The translations under genes and the position numbers were made by a program. This document shows, piece by piece, positions 8,365-17,677 of a DNA stretch of 64,000 bases (positions are counted from its first letter, which is position 1; every line of letters begins with the position of its first letter). The notes beneath the pieces are model-generated. The model had not been told where the DNA came from and ran no database searches. It saw nothing but the letters and a program-made list of their open reading frames with translations. The DNA is from DATARH01 sp963778385 (GTDB taxonomy: Bacteria; Pseudomonadota; Alphaproteobacteria; ATCC43930; CGMCC-115725): positions 18,342 to 82,341 of the forward strand of contig CAVZUA010000037.1 of the NCBI GenBank assembly GCA_963778385.1. Reading direction: 5' to 3'.

Positions 8365-9744
8365 ATGGCCGTGCAGAACCGCATGATGACGCTGGTGGCG
8401 TTTCTGCAAGCGCAGAACTGTTCGAACCTGCCGGGATCATGGCGCCATCCAGCGACGGTGCTCGATTTCCTGACGCCGGAATACTACCAGCGCATCGCCC
8501 GCACGCTGGAGGACGGCAAGATCCAGATGGCGTTTTTCGACGACCGCCTGGCGCTGCCCGACATCTATACCGGCGAGCACGCGCAAGCGGTCGCCGCCGG
8601 GGTGCGCGCTGTGAAGATGGACCCTTGCACCATCCTGATGATGATGGGCGCGGTGACGCAGCGGCTGGGGCTCGGCGCGACCTATTCGACGACCTATTAC
8701 GAGCCGTATCACATCGCCCGCGTCTTCGCGACGATGGACCTGATGCTGAAAGGCCGCGCCGCCTGGAACATCGTGACCTCGCTCAACAGCGGCGAGGCGA
8801 AGAATTTCGGCAGCGCCCAGCACATGGCGCATGACGAGCGCTACGACCGCGCCGACGAGTTCATGGAGGTGGTGCTCGGCCACTGGAACACCTGGGAAGA
8901 CGACGCGCTGATCCTCGACAAGACCGACAGCCGCTTCGCCGATCCCACCAAAGTGCACCGGCTCGACCATGACGGCCGCTATTTCCGCTCGCGCGGACCG
9001 TTCAGCGTGCCGCGCTCGCCGCAGGGCCAGCCGGTGCTGATCCAGGCCGGGCAATCCGGCCGCGGCCAGGCCTTTGCGGCGAAATGGGCCGATCTGGTGT
9101 TCGTGATCTTTCACAGCCTGGCCGACGGCATGCGCGAATACGCGGCCTTCAAGGCGGCGGTGGCGGCGCAGGGGCGCGACCCGGCGAGCGTGCGCATCGC
9201 CCCCGCCTGCTATGTCTGCGTCGGTGAGAGCGAGGCCGCGGCGCAGGAAAAACGCGCGATCATCGAGGCCACGGCCCGCGATATCGACCGGCTGGTGCTG
9301 CTATCCGAAGTGCTGAATTACGATTTCGCCAAGAAGCCGATGGACGAGCCTTTCGCCGACGAGGAGCTCGCCGAACTCTCGTTCCAGGGTTTTCGCGACC
9401 GGGTGATCCGGGTCTCGGGGAAGAGGAACCCGACGGTGCGCGATTTCATCACCATCTCCGGCCGCGGCACGGTCGCGGAGCACCCGATGTTTGTCGGCAA
9501 CCCCAGGCAGGTTGCCGACCAGATGGAGGAATGGTTCACCGCGCCGGCCTGCGACGGGTTTGTGCTGGCCGCGACCAGCATGCCGGGCGCCTATGACGAC
9601 GTGGTGCGGTTGCTGGTGCCCGAGTTGCAGCGCCGCGGCCTCTTCCACAAGGACTACGAGGGCCCGACGCTGCGCGACAATCTCGGACTGGCGATCCCGC
9701 GGGCCGCCGATTGGCATTCGGCCCGGCCGCGCGCGGCCGAATAA
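8365..9744 (+). CDS. NtaA/SnaA/DszA-family FMN-dependent monooxygenase (LLM class)
   Basis: A 459-residue luciferase-like enzyme that uses FMNH2 from a separate reductase. AAWNIVTSLNSGEAKNFG and FSVPRSPQGQPVLIQAG are typical of the NtaA/SnaA/DszA group, which includes enzymes acting on nitrilotriacetate, pristinamycin and dibenzothiophene sulfone. The length matches the group. A GGAGGG ribosome site lies just upstream. No flavin reductase gene is seen nearby. The likely operon with the MFS carrier points to catabolism of an imported organic compound. Confidence 0.88.
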   Translation: MAVQNRMMTLVAFLQAQNCSNLPGSWRHPATVLDFLTPEYYQRIARTLEDGKIQMAFFDDRLALPDIYTGEHAQAVAAGVRAVKMDPCTILMMMGAVTQRLGLGATYSTTYYEPYHIARVFATMDLMLKGRAAWNIVTSLNSGEAKNFGSAQHMAHDERYDRADEFMEVVLGHWNTWEDDALILDKTDSRFADPTKVHRLDHDGRYFRSRGPFSVPRSPQGQPVLIQAGQSGRGQAFAAKWADLVFVIFHSLADGMREYAAFKAAVAAQGRDPASVRIAPACYVCVGESEAAAQEKRAIIEATARDIDRLVLLSEVLNYDFAKKPMDEPFADEELAELSFQGFRDRVIRVSGKRNPTVRDFITISGRGTVAEHPMFVGNPRQVADQMEEWFTAPACDGFVLAATSMPGAYDDVVRLLVPELQRRGLFHKDYEGPTLRDNLGLAIPRAADWHSARPRAAE

Positions 9745-9754
9745 AGGACCGCCG

Positions 9755-9979
9755 ATGAACTTGAAGGAAGCCGTCGCCGTCGCCAAGCAGCACGTCAGCG
9801 ATCTGATCGCGCCCGACATCCCACGGAATGTTCGGCTGGAGGAATTCCTTTACGATGACCATCTCGCCGTCTGGTCGCTGACGATTGGCTACGCGCTCCC
9901 TGAGCAAGAAGCCCGCAACTACAAAATCGTCCGCGTCTCCGAGGCCAATAAATCAGTGCTGTCGGTCAAGGACCGGTAG
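9755..9979 (+). CDS. Small conserved-looking protein of unknown function
   Basis: A 74-residue protein starting 10 bases after the monooxygenase stop, with an ordinary coding appearance (MNLKEAVAVAKQHVSDLI at the start, and an acidic centre with EEFLYDD). No signal peptide or membrane segment is visible. Similar short proteins with a helix followed by a WSLTIGY strand are found as stand-alone hypotheticals; I do not know a function. It is probably translated from the same message as the monooxygenase. Confidence 0.6.
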   Translation: MNLKEAVAVAKQHVSDLIAPDIPRNVRLEEFLYDDHLAVWSLTIGYALPEQEARNYKIVRVSEANKSVLSVKDR

Positions 9980-9981
9980 AA

Positions 9982-10042
9982 ACCCATCATGCGCCAATCC
10001 TCGCCGGGCGATGGGTTTCGCTACGCTCAACCCATCCTACCG
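9982..10042. repeat. Hairpin repeat between genes (family 4)
   Basis: AAACCCATC near 9982 pairs with GATGGGTTT near 10011, and the following GGGTTTCGCTACGCTCAACCC forms a second small fold, ending in CATCCTAC. This resembles a REP-type element widely scattered in bacterial genomes. It sits immediately after a stop codon and could serve as a transcription end or message-stabilising hairpin. Confidence 0.6.
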
Positions 10043-10043
10043 C

Positions 10044-10286
10044 TCAGCCAGGCATTTCGGGCCGCACCGTTCGGCTTGGATCAGAGGCCGCTGGCGCATG
10101 GCGCTGGCACAGCGCCGGCCCGGTCGCCGCCGCCCGCGCATGGGCAACGACATGGGCAACGACGGTGTGCGCGCGATGCAGCGCGGGCGGCGCGACAAAC
10201 ATCGAGGCGAGGATCGTGAAGCAGGCGACCCAGGCGCCGATCACGCGGCGCCCGGTCAAGATATGGTCGTCCGGATCGTAGTCCAT
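10044..10286 (-). CDS. Possible small single-span membrane protein
   Basis: An 80-residue open frame beginning MDYDPDDHILTG, followed by a hydrophobic segment (VIGAWVACFTILASMFVA, about residues 15-32) and then an Ala/His-rich tail. The composition fits a small inner-membrane protein, but the ribosome site is weak and the frame also stays open upstream to 10349. It is monocistronic as far as can be seen. No function is inferred. Confidence 0.4.
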   Translation of the reverse strand: MDYDPDDHILTGRRVIGAWVACFTILASMFVAPPALHRAHTVVAHVVAHARAAATGPALCQRHAPAASDPSRTVRPEMPG

Positions 10287-10652
10287 GTGACGAACACCCC
10301 GTTGGAGGCGGGCCAAAATTCGTCGATGCCCTCTGTTGCAGCGCAACATAGCCCTACATCGTCACCGGCGCCCGGTTTGCCAAGGGCTACTGCGGTCAAA
10401 CAAGAGTGAACCGCCCCAGAGTGCAGTTTTCCCCGTCATTCCGGGGCATCGCGCGGCGATGAACCCGGAACCCATGAACACGGACCCTAGAAAAGTGCGT
10501 TCCGACACCGCAACCACATTGGATGAGGTCGTGTTCATGGGTTCCGGGTTCGGCCTTGCGGGCCGCCCCGGAATGACGAAGGTAATTTCGGACTGAGCGG
10601 ACTTGGCGACGTTCGCGATCCAGATCGACGCCGTTACCGTATTTAATACGAC
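10287..10652. other. Gene-poor interval containing a palindromic repeat
   Basis: A 366-bp stretch without a convincing gene. Its main content is the family 2 repeat (10434-10579). The remaining ~70 bp before the small gene at 10653 is AT-richer (GTATTTAATAC at about 10639) and may hold that gene's promoter. Confidence 0.5.
10434..10579. repeat. Palindromic intergenic repeat, family 2 copy 1
   Basis: A 146-bp unit starting CGTCATTCCGGGGC and ending GCCCCGGAATGACG, with inner arms GAACCCGGAACCCATGAACA and TGTTCATGGGTTCCGGGTTC. It is a long imperfect palindrome. A second copy at 21450-21594 shares the ends and arms but differs in the central loop. Confidence 0.88.
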
Positions 10653-10838
10653 ATGCTGCTTCTGCTGCTCATCCTCGTCGCCGTGGTGGCGCTACCCGCG
10701 GTGGCGTATGTCGAGTACCAGCGGTGGCGCGGCTTGGTCGTGGTCGAGCCACCTTTCGACGAGATGAACCACGACCCTCCCAAACCCTCGACGGATGCCC
10801 CAAAGCGCCTGCCGAACATCACGGATATCGGCGTCTGA
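10653..10838 (+). CDS. Possible small membrane-anchored protein
   Basis: A 61-residue open frame with a strongly hydrophobic N-terminus (MLLLLLILVAVVALPAVAY) followed by a hydrophilic, proline-rich tail. This looks like a single-pass membrane anchor or uncleaved signal. No clear ribosome site is visible, and it faces the livF gene tail to tail. Function unknown. Confidence 0.4.
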   Translation: MLLLLLILVAVVALPAVAYVEYQRWRGLVVVEPPFDEMNHDPPKPSTDAPKRLPNITDIGV

Positions 10839-10869
10839 CTGCCGCTAGTGCTTTCGCCGCTCGGACCGT

Positions 10870-11580
<711 letters not shown>

Positions 11581-11786
11581 TGCCCGAATTCATTCCGCCA
11601 CTTGGTTGAAACCGGCGCGAGCATAGCCGCGGCGGGCGCGTGCGCCCATCGCCAATCGGCATGGAAAATCGATGACATGCGCCGGATTTGCGCCATTATC
11701 GTCGCGGTCGGGAGGAAATGATGCGGAGCGATAGCACCTTGAGCGGCGAACCTGCTGGATATGGCTGCGAGCGATAAGCCCGCATC

Positions 11787-12719
11787 ATGTCGTTCTCGCT
11801 CGTCGATTTCCTCCAAGCGCTGGCTGCCGGCATTCTGGTCGGCAGCGCCTATGCGTTGATGTGCATCGGCCTCGGCATCATTTTCGGCGCGATGCGGGTC
11901 ATCAATTTCGCCCAGGGCGACTTCCTGATGATCGGCATGTATGCCGCGTTCTATCTGGCGACCGGGGCTGGGCTGTCGGCATTCTTCGGCCCGAGCGCCG
12001 GGCCGATCGTCGCGGCATTTCTCGCGGGGCCGATCGTCTTCGCGCTCGGCTGGGTGCTGCACCAGTTCGTCGTCGCGCGCGTCACCGGCGCCGGCGCGGC
12101 GCAAACGGAGGGGGCCGGCGCCTACGGCCAGATCCTTACCACGCTCGGCATCTCGCTGATCCTGCAGAATGGCGGGCTGATCGTGTTCGGCTCGGCACCG
12201 ACCGGCATCCGCACGCCGCTGGCGCGGCAATCCTGGGAGATCGGCGACATCCTGCTCAACAAGGGGCGCTGCGTGAGCTTTCTGGTCTCGGTGGGACTGG
12301 CGATCGCGGTGTATCTGTTTCTCGGCCATACGCGGCACGGCAAGGGGCTGCGCGCCGCCGCCGACAACAGCCAGGCGGCGCTCTATATGGGCATCGATGT
12401 CGACAAGGCGCACCGCATCGCCTGGAGCCTCGGCGTCGGCATCACCGCGGTCGCGGGCGGCCTCCTTGCGGGGTCGCAATCGTTTCAGCCCTATACCGGG
12501 TTCGATTTTGTCATCGTCATGTATTCCGGCGTCGTGCTCGGCGGGCTCGGCAGCATCATGGGCGCGTTCTGGGGCGGGCTGGTGATCGGCGTCGTGCAAC
12601 AGATGTCGACGCTGGTGCTGCCCTACCAGCTGCAAAACACCGCGATTTTCGTGGTCTTTCTGCTGATCATCTTTCTGCGGCCGCAGGGCATGTTCGGCCG
12701 CCTCAGCGAGCGCACGTGA
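11787..12719 (+). CDS. livH: Branched-chain amino acid/amide ABC transporter permease LivH
   Basis: A 310-residue inner-membrane permease. LQALAAGILVGSAYALMCIG near the N-terminus and INFAQGDFLM (about residue 40) are LivH hallmarks, with GGLGSIMGAFWGG near the C-terminus. It probably has eight membrane spans. The stop overlaps the GTG start of the following fused gene by three bases, which indicates translational coupling. Confidence 0.93.
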   Translation: MSFSLVDFLQALAAGILVGSAYALMCIGLGIIFGAMRVINFAQGDFLMIGMYAAFYLATGAGLSAFFGPSAGPIVAAFLAGPIVFALGWVLHQFVVARVTGAGAAQTEGAGAYGQILTTLGISLILQNGGLIVFGSAPTGIRTPLARQSWEIGDILLNKGRCVSFLVSVGLAIAVYLFLGHTRHGKGLRAAADNSQAALYMGIDVDKAHRIAWSLGVGITAVAGGLLAGSQSFQPYTGFDFVIVMYSGVVLGGLGSIMGAFWGGLVIGVVQQMSTLVLPYQLQNTAIFVVFLLIIFLRPQGMFGRLSERT

Positions 12720-14497
12720 CCCTCACCGCGCCAGTCAAACGCCAGCTTTGGGCGATCCTCGGTTTCGCGGTGGTCGTGCTCGCCATATCGGCGGCGCTGC
12801 GCAGCGACTATTTCGAGCTGGTGCTGTGCCAGGTGCTGCTGTGGGCGATGCTGTCGCTCGCCTGGAACATCCTGTGCGGCTATAGCGGCTATTTCTCGTT
12901 CGGTCATGCCGGGTTCTGGGGGCTGGGCGCCTATACGGTGGCATTGGGGATGATTTACCTCGACCTGTCGCCGTGGCTGACCATCCCGCTGGGCGGGATT
13001 GTCGGCGGGCTGGCCGGGGCGCTGATCGGCTTCCCGACCTTCCGGCTGCGCGGCCATTACTTCGCGCTGGCGATGCTCGCCTACCCGCTGGCGACGCTCT
13101 ACGTGTTCCAGTGGCTCGGCTATCAGGAAGTCGCGCTGCCGATGAAGCGGGACGCGCCGGCGCTTTACATGCAGTTCGACAACCCGCGCGTCTATGTGGT
13201 GCTGGCGCTGGCTCTGCTGGTGATGTCGCTGCTGATCTCGCTCCGGGTCGAGAATTCGCGTTTCGGGATGTCGCTGTTCGCGATCAAGCAGAACGAGCCG
13301 GCGGCCGAGGCGGCGGGCATCAACACCTGGCGCTGGAAGATGCTGGCGCTGATGCTGAGCGGCGCGCTGGCGGCGGTGGCGGGCGGGCTCTATGCGATCG
13401 TGCTGCTGGTGGTGACGCCCGAAGCGGTATTCGGCATGCTGGTCTCGGCGCAGGCGCTGATCCTGGCGCTGTTCGGCGGCGTCGGCAGCCTGTGGGGACC
13501 GGTAATCGGCGCCGTGGTGCTGGTGCCGCTCGCCGAGGGCCTCAACGCGAAGCTCGGCAGCGTGCTGCCCGGTATCCAGGGGGTGGTCTACGGCGTCGCG
13601 ATCATCGCCATCATTCTGTGGGCCCCTGAGGGGGTCTATTGGCGTGTGCGCGACCGAATCACGAGGCGAAAGCCGGAAGCCGCTGCTGCTGCGCTAGCTC
13701 CGCTGCCGGTCGCGGTGGTACCGAAAGCGCGCGAGGCCGCGCGCGCACCGGGCAAAGACCTGCTGGTGCTGCGCGATGTCGGCATCGCGTTTGGCGGGTT
13801 GCGCGCGCTCGACGGAGTGAACCTCACCGTCCCCGAGGGCGGGCTCTACGGCATTATCGGCCCGAACGGCGCCGGCAAGACGACACTGTTCAACGTCATC
13901 AACGGCTTTCTCGCGCCGCTGCAAGGCACGATCAGCTTCGCCGGGGAGCCGCTGACCGGCTTGCGGCCAAACCAGGTCTGTCGCCGCGGCATCGGCCGCA
14001 CCTTCCAGGTGGTGCGTGCCTTCCCGCGCATGACGGTGTTGGAAAACGTCACGGTGGGCGCCTTTGTCGGCGCGCCCGACGACGCGGCAGCGCGCCGCAT
14101 GGCGCTGACCGCGCTCGACCGCGTCGGGCTCAGCGCCCGCGCCGGCGCGTTAGCCGGCAGGCTGACCAACCGTGAGCTGCGGCTGATGGAACTGGCGCGC
14201 GCGCTCGCGCCGCAGCCGCGGCTGATGCTGCTCGACGAAACGCTCGCCGGGCTCGGCCATGACGATCTCGACGGCATTCTCGGCGCGATCCGGCGGGTGC
14301 GCGAGGATGGCGTCACGGTGCTGATCATCGAGCACACGATGCATGCGATGGTGCAGTTGGTGGACCATTTCGACGTGCTCGACCATGGTCGGCTGATCGC
14401 CAGCGGCGCGCCGGAGATCGTCGTGCGCAACCCCGAGGTGATCGAGGCCTATCTCGGCAAGAAATGGGCCCAGCAGGTGACCGAAGCAGCGAAATAA
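12716..14497 (+). CDS. LivM-LivG fusion: ABC permease joined to ATPase
   Basis: A 593-residue protein. Residues ~1-310 are a LivM permease (AWNILCGYSGYFSFGHAGFW; GGVGSLWGPVIGA), followed by an Ala-rich linker. From about 345 comes a LivG ATPase with Walker A GPNGAGKTT near 382 and Walker B LMLLDETLAGL. The usual LSGGQ signature is LTNRE, a degenerate form; weakened signatures are known in LivG-type subunits. The start is taken as GTG at 12716, overlapping the livH stop. LivM and LivG are usually separate genes. With LivH, LivF and the downstream binding protein they make a complete importer. Confidence 0.9.
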   Translation: MTLTAPVKRQLWAILGFAVVVLAISAALRSDYFELVLCQVLLWAMLSLAWNILCGYSGYFSFGHAGFWGLGAYTVALGMIYLDLSPWLTIPLGGIVGGLAGALIGFPTFRLRGHYFALAMLAYPLATLYVFQWLGYQEVALPMKRDAPALYMQFDNPRVYVVLALALLVMSLLISLRVENSRFGMSLFAIKQNEPAAEAAGINTWRWKMLALMLSGALAAVAGGLYAIVLLVVTPEAVFGMLVSAQALILALFGGVGSLWGPVIGAVVLVPLAEGLNAKLGSVLPGIQGVVYGVAIIAIILWAPEGVYWRVRDRITRRKPEAAAAALAPLPVAVVPKAREAARAPGKDLLVLRDVGIAFGGLRALDGVNLTVPEGGLYGIIGPNGAGKTTLFNVINGFLAPLQGTISFAGEPLTGLRPNQVCRRGIGRTFQVVRAFPRMTVLENVTVGAFVGAPDDAAARRMALTALDRVGLSARAGALAGRLTNRELRLMELARALAPQPRLMLLDETLAGLGHDDLDGILGAIRRVREDGVTVLIIEHTMHAMVQLVDHFDVLDHGRLIASGAPEIVVRNPEVIEAYLGKKWAQQVTEAAK

Positions 14498-14536
14498 GCC
14501 AGAAAATAAGCCAATACGAATGCAGGAGGAGAGGAC

Positions 14537-15775
14537 ATGACCCACAGATTGACCCGACGCAGCGTGACCCGCGGCCTGGCGCTCACCGCCGGCGCGCTGG
14601 CGGTGCCGGCGATCGGCCGCGCCCAGGCAAAATCGGTCAAGATCGCGATGATCGTCCCGCTGTCCGGCCCGTGGGCACGGCAAGGGCAGCTTCTGAAGAT
14701 GGGCGGCGACCTGCTCGTCGAGGACGTCAATACGAACGGCGGCATCAAGGCGCTCGGCGGGGCCAAGCTCCAAATCATCTACGCCGATGCCGGCGACAGT
14801 ACGGAAAAGGCCAAAAACGCAGCACAACGCCTGTTGTCGGAAGAGCCGGAATTGGCCGGCGGCACGGGCTGCTGGCTGAGCTCGTTCACGCTGGCGGTGA
14901 CCGAGGTCACCGAGCGCGCCTCGCTGCCGTGGATCACGCTGTCCTACTCGGACGCGATCACCAATCGCGGCTTTAAATTCATCTTCCAAACCTCGCCCAC
15001 CGCCGAGCACCAGGCCGCCGAGACGCTGCCGACCGCGCTCAAACTGGCGGAGGGCACGACTGGCAAGGCGCCGAAGACGATCGGCATCATCCAGGACAAC
15101 ACCGCCTCGCCGGTCAGCTTCGCCAAGCCGCTGCGCGAGGGCGGGCTCGAAAAATTGGGGCTGAAGCTGGTCGTTGACCAGATTTTCACCCCACCGCTAT
15201 CCGACGCGACGCCGCTGATCGAGAAGGTGCGCTCGGCCAAGCCCGATTTCCTGCTGCTGCTGACCTCGGCGATGCCGGATTGCAAGCTGGTGCTCGAAAA
15301 GCTCGATGAATTCAAGCTGTCGCACGGCAAGATCCCGCTGGTCGGCAACGGCGCGCCGTTCGGCTCGCCGGAGCTGCTGAAGACGATCGGTCCCGAGCTG
15401 CTCGAAGGCCTGCTGTTCAGCGTCGCCAACTGGCCGACGAAGGGCCAGGAAGCGTTCATCGAACGCTTCAAGCAAAAGACCGGAGAGCCGTTCCTCACGC
15501 AGGACGCGCTGTGCGGTTACGGCGAGCCGGCGATCCTGGTGCAGGCGATCGAGACCGCGGGCACGGCCGACAAGCTCAAGGTCGCCGACGCGATCCGCGC
15601 GATGAACCTGACCACCGGCCCGGCCGCGCAGTGCTTCCCCGGTCCGATCAAGTTCGACGAAAAGGGCCGCCGGGTGGACGTGCCGATGATCTTCGCGCAA
15701 TGGCAGAAGGGCGTGCCGGTCACGGTCTTCCCGACTGACCTCGCGCTGGCGAAGCCGTTCTGGCCGTCGGTGTAG
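14537..15775 (+). CDS. ABC transporter periplasmic substrate-binding protein (LivJ/AmiC type)
   Basis: A 412-residue Peripla_BP_6-type binding protein. The N-terminus TRRSVTRGLALTAGALAVP, ending at a GRAQA cleavage region, resembles a twin-arginine signal. The mature part begins KSVKIAMIVPLSGPWARQG, as in Liv/amide receptors. A strong site, AGGAGGAGAGG, precedes the ATG. It presumably captures the ligand for the LivHM-G/F importer; the nearby hydantoinase and amidase genes suggest a cyclic or amide ligand rather than leucine. Confidence 0.9.
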   Translation: MTHRLTRRSVTRGLALTAGALAVPAIGRAQAKSVKIAMIVPLSGPWARQGQLLKMGGDLLVEDVNTNGGIKALGGAKLQIIYADAGDSTEKAKNAAQRLLSEEPELAGGTGCWLSSFTLAVTEVTERASLPWITLSYSDAITNRGFKFIFQTSPTAEHQAAETLPTALKLAEGTTGKAPKTIGIIQDNTASPVSFAKPLREGGLEKLGLKLVVDQIFTPPLSDATPLIEKVRSAKPDFLLLLTSAMPDCKLVLEKLDEFKLSHGKIPLVGNGAPFGSPELLKTIGPELLEGLLFSVANWPTKGQEAFIERFKQKTGEPFLTQDALCGYGEPAILVQAIETAGTADKLKVADAIRAMNLTTGPAAQCFPGPIKFDEKGRRVDVPMIFAQWQKGVPVTVFPTDLALAKPFWPSV

Positions 15776-15808
15776 CGAAGTTCGGCCGAGTCCGAGCAAC
15801 CATTTCAA

Positions 15809-15909
15809 TCGTCATGGCCGGGCTTGACCCGGCCATCCAGCGAACCGCCGCAACCATCCAGACTGCTGAAATGTCAGTTGGATGCCCGGAACAAGTCCGG
15901 GCATGACGA
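15809..15909. repeat. Palindromic intergenic repeat, family 1 copy B
   Basis: About 101 bp, with ends TCGTCATGGCC and CATGACGA. Nearly identical to the reverse complement of the copy at 17557-17657, including the central ACTGCTGAAATGTC segment. The two copies therefore flank the hydantoinase B gene as a long inverted pair. Confidence 0.88.
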
Positions 15910-15927
15910 TCTTAACCGGGCGTCGCT

Positions 15928-17496
15928 CTATCCGTCGTCGAACTCATGCACGGCGGGCGGGCCGTAGCCGCCGGCGCCGGGGGTGATGATCTCGACGATC
16001 TGGCCGGCGCGCAGCACGCCATTGCCCTGGACGAACGGGTCGACGCCGGGGCCGAAGCGGAATTCGCCGTGGCCGCCGGGGGCGCCGCCGGCCAATCCCC
16101 AGGGCGGCGTATAAAGCCGCGAGCCGTCGAGCCGCAGGTGGCAGTCGGCTTCGGCGCGATACACCCGACGCAGCCCCATCCCGCCGCGATGCCTGCCGGC
16201 GCCGCCTGAGCCGTCGACCAATTCGTAGCGCAGCAGGGTCAGCGGGTATTCGACCTCCAGCGCCTCGACGGGCAGGTTCGAGGTGTTGGTCATGTGAACA
16301 TGCACGCCGTCGAGCCCGTCCTTGGTGGCGCGCGCACCAGAGCCGCCGCCGATCGTTTCGAGATAGACCCAGAGATGCCCGTCCTTGGGATCGGCGCCGG
16401 CAAAGCTGGCCGTCGCGCAGGAGCCGTTGCCGGCGGCGATCGCCTTGTCGGGCGCGGCCTGCGCCAGCGCGCCGATCACCAGATCGGCGGCGCGCTGGCT
16501 GGTGCTGGTGCGACCATTAACCGCCGCCGGGTGCGTGGCGTTGAGGATCGTGCCGAGCGGGGCGGTCACGGTGATCGGCCGTGCCAGCCCCGAATTCGGC
16601 AGGATGGTCGGGTCGACCACCGCCTTGACCGCGTAGTACACGCTCGACAAGAGCGCGGTGTAGATCATGTTGATCCCGGCGCGCACCTGCGGCGGGCTCT
16701 CGAAATGCAGCCGCATCTCGTCGCCGGCGATCGTCACTTCGACCGAGACCGGCAGGGCGCGGCCGAGCTCGGGATTGTCGTAGGTGTCCTCGAAACGGTA
16801 GACGCCGTCGGGCAGCGCGGCGATGCCGGCGCGCATCTTGCGCTCGGCGTAATCCTGCAACGCGTCGCCGACCGCGAGCACCGTATCGGTGCCGTATTTC
16901 CCGCACAGCGCCTGCATGCGCTGCACGCCGAGCCGGTTCGCCGCCATCTGCGCGCGCAAGTCCGAGAGGCGCTCACGCGGCACCTGGCAGTTCAACAGGA
17001 TCAGTTCCCGCACATCCTCCTGCAATTCGCCGGCGCGGTAGAGCCGGATCGGCGGGATGCGAAGCCCCTCCTGGAAGATATGCGCGTGGCCGCGATCGGC
17101 GAAGTCGGCGTGGTGCGCGGTGTTGACCGCCCAGGCGACAATGCGGTCCTCGACGAAAATCGGCTCGCCGAGCACGATGTCAGGCAGATGCGTGCCGCCG
17201 CCGGCATAGGCGTCGTTGCCGATGAAAACGTCGCCCGGCTGCATCTTTTCGACCGGGTGGCGCTTCAGGATTTCCGGGATGACCCCGAGAAAGCTGCCGA
17301 GATGCATCGGGATGTGCTCGGCCTGGCACAGCGTCGTGCCGCGCGTGTCGAACAGCGCGGTGGAGCAGTCGCGGCGCTCCTTGATGTTCGTCGAGTAGCT
17401 GGCGCGCACCAGCGCCTCACCCATCTCCTCGACGATCGAGGATAGCGCGCTGCCAATGACCTCGACGGTGATCGGATCGATGCGGTTAGTGGTCAT
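15928..17496 (-). CDS. hyuB: Hydantoinase B / N-methylhydantoinase B family
   Basis: A 522-residue subunit of the ATP-dependent hydantoinase/oxoprolinase/acetone carboxylase superfamily. IDPITVEVIGSALSSIVEEM at the start, RDCSTALFD and PGDVFIGNDAYAGGGTHLPD are characteristic HyuB motifs. It works with HyuA, encoded upstream on the same strand, to open a cyclic amide ring with ATP. The ATG at 17496 is chosen because the family begins with this strand; the open frame reaches 17544. A palindromic repeat separates it from hyuA, which is unusual because the two are normally adjacent. Confidence 0.93.
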   Translation of the reverse strand: MTTNRIDPITVEVIGSALSSIVEEMGEALVRASYSTNIKERRDCSTALFDTRGTTLCQAEHIPMHLGSFLGVIPEILKRHPVEKMQPGDVFIGNDAYAGGGTHLPDIVLGEPIFVEDRIVAWAVNTAHHADFADRGHAHIFQEGLRIPPIRLYRAGELQEDVRELILLNCQVPRERLSDLRAQMAANRLGVQRMQALCGKYGTDTVLAVGDALQDYAERKMRAGIAALPDGVYRFEDTYDNPELGRALPVSVEVTIAGDEMRLHFESPPQVRAGINMIYTALLSSVYYAVKAVVDPTILPNSGLARPITVTAPLGTILNATHPAAVNGRTSTSQRAADLVIGALAQAAPDKAIAAGNGSCATASFAGADPKDGHLWVYLETIGGGSGARATKDGLDGVHVHMTNTSNLPVEALEVEYPLTLLRYELVDGSGGAGRHRGGMGLRRVYRAEADCHLRLDGSRLYTPPWGLAGGAPGGHGEFRFGPGVDPFVQGNGVLRAGQIVEIITPGAGGYGPPAVHEFDDG

Positions 17497-17556
17497 GGGG
17501 TCATCCTGCAGATTTGGACTAAAAGCGTGACCAAAGATCCGCACATCCTCATCAAA

Positions 17557-17657
17557 TCGTCATGCCCGGACTTGTTCCGGGCATCCAACCGACATTTCAG
17601 CAGTCCGGATGGTTGCTGGGGTTCGTTGGATGGCCGGGTCAAGCCCGGCCATGACGA
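17557..17657. repeat. Palindromic intergenic repeat, family 1 copy C (inverted)
   Basis: About 101 bp in the opposite orientation to copy B at 15809. It lies between hyuB and hyuA. Ends TCGTCATGCCC and CATGACGA, with the central GACATTTCAGCAGT segment complementary to copy B. Confidence 0.88.
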
Positions 17658-17677
17658 ATTGAAGGATATGGAGAGCA

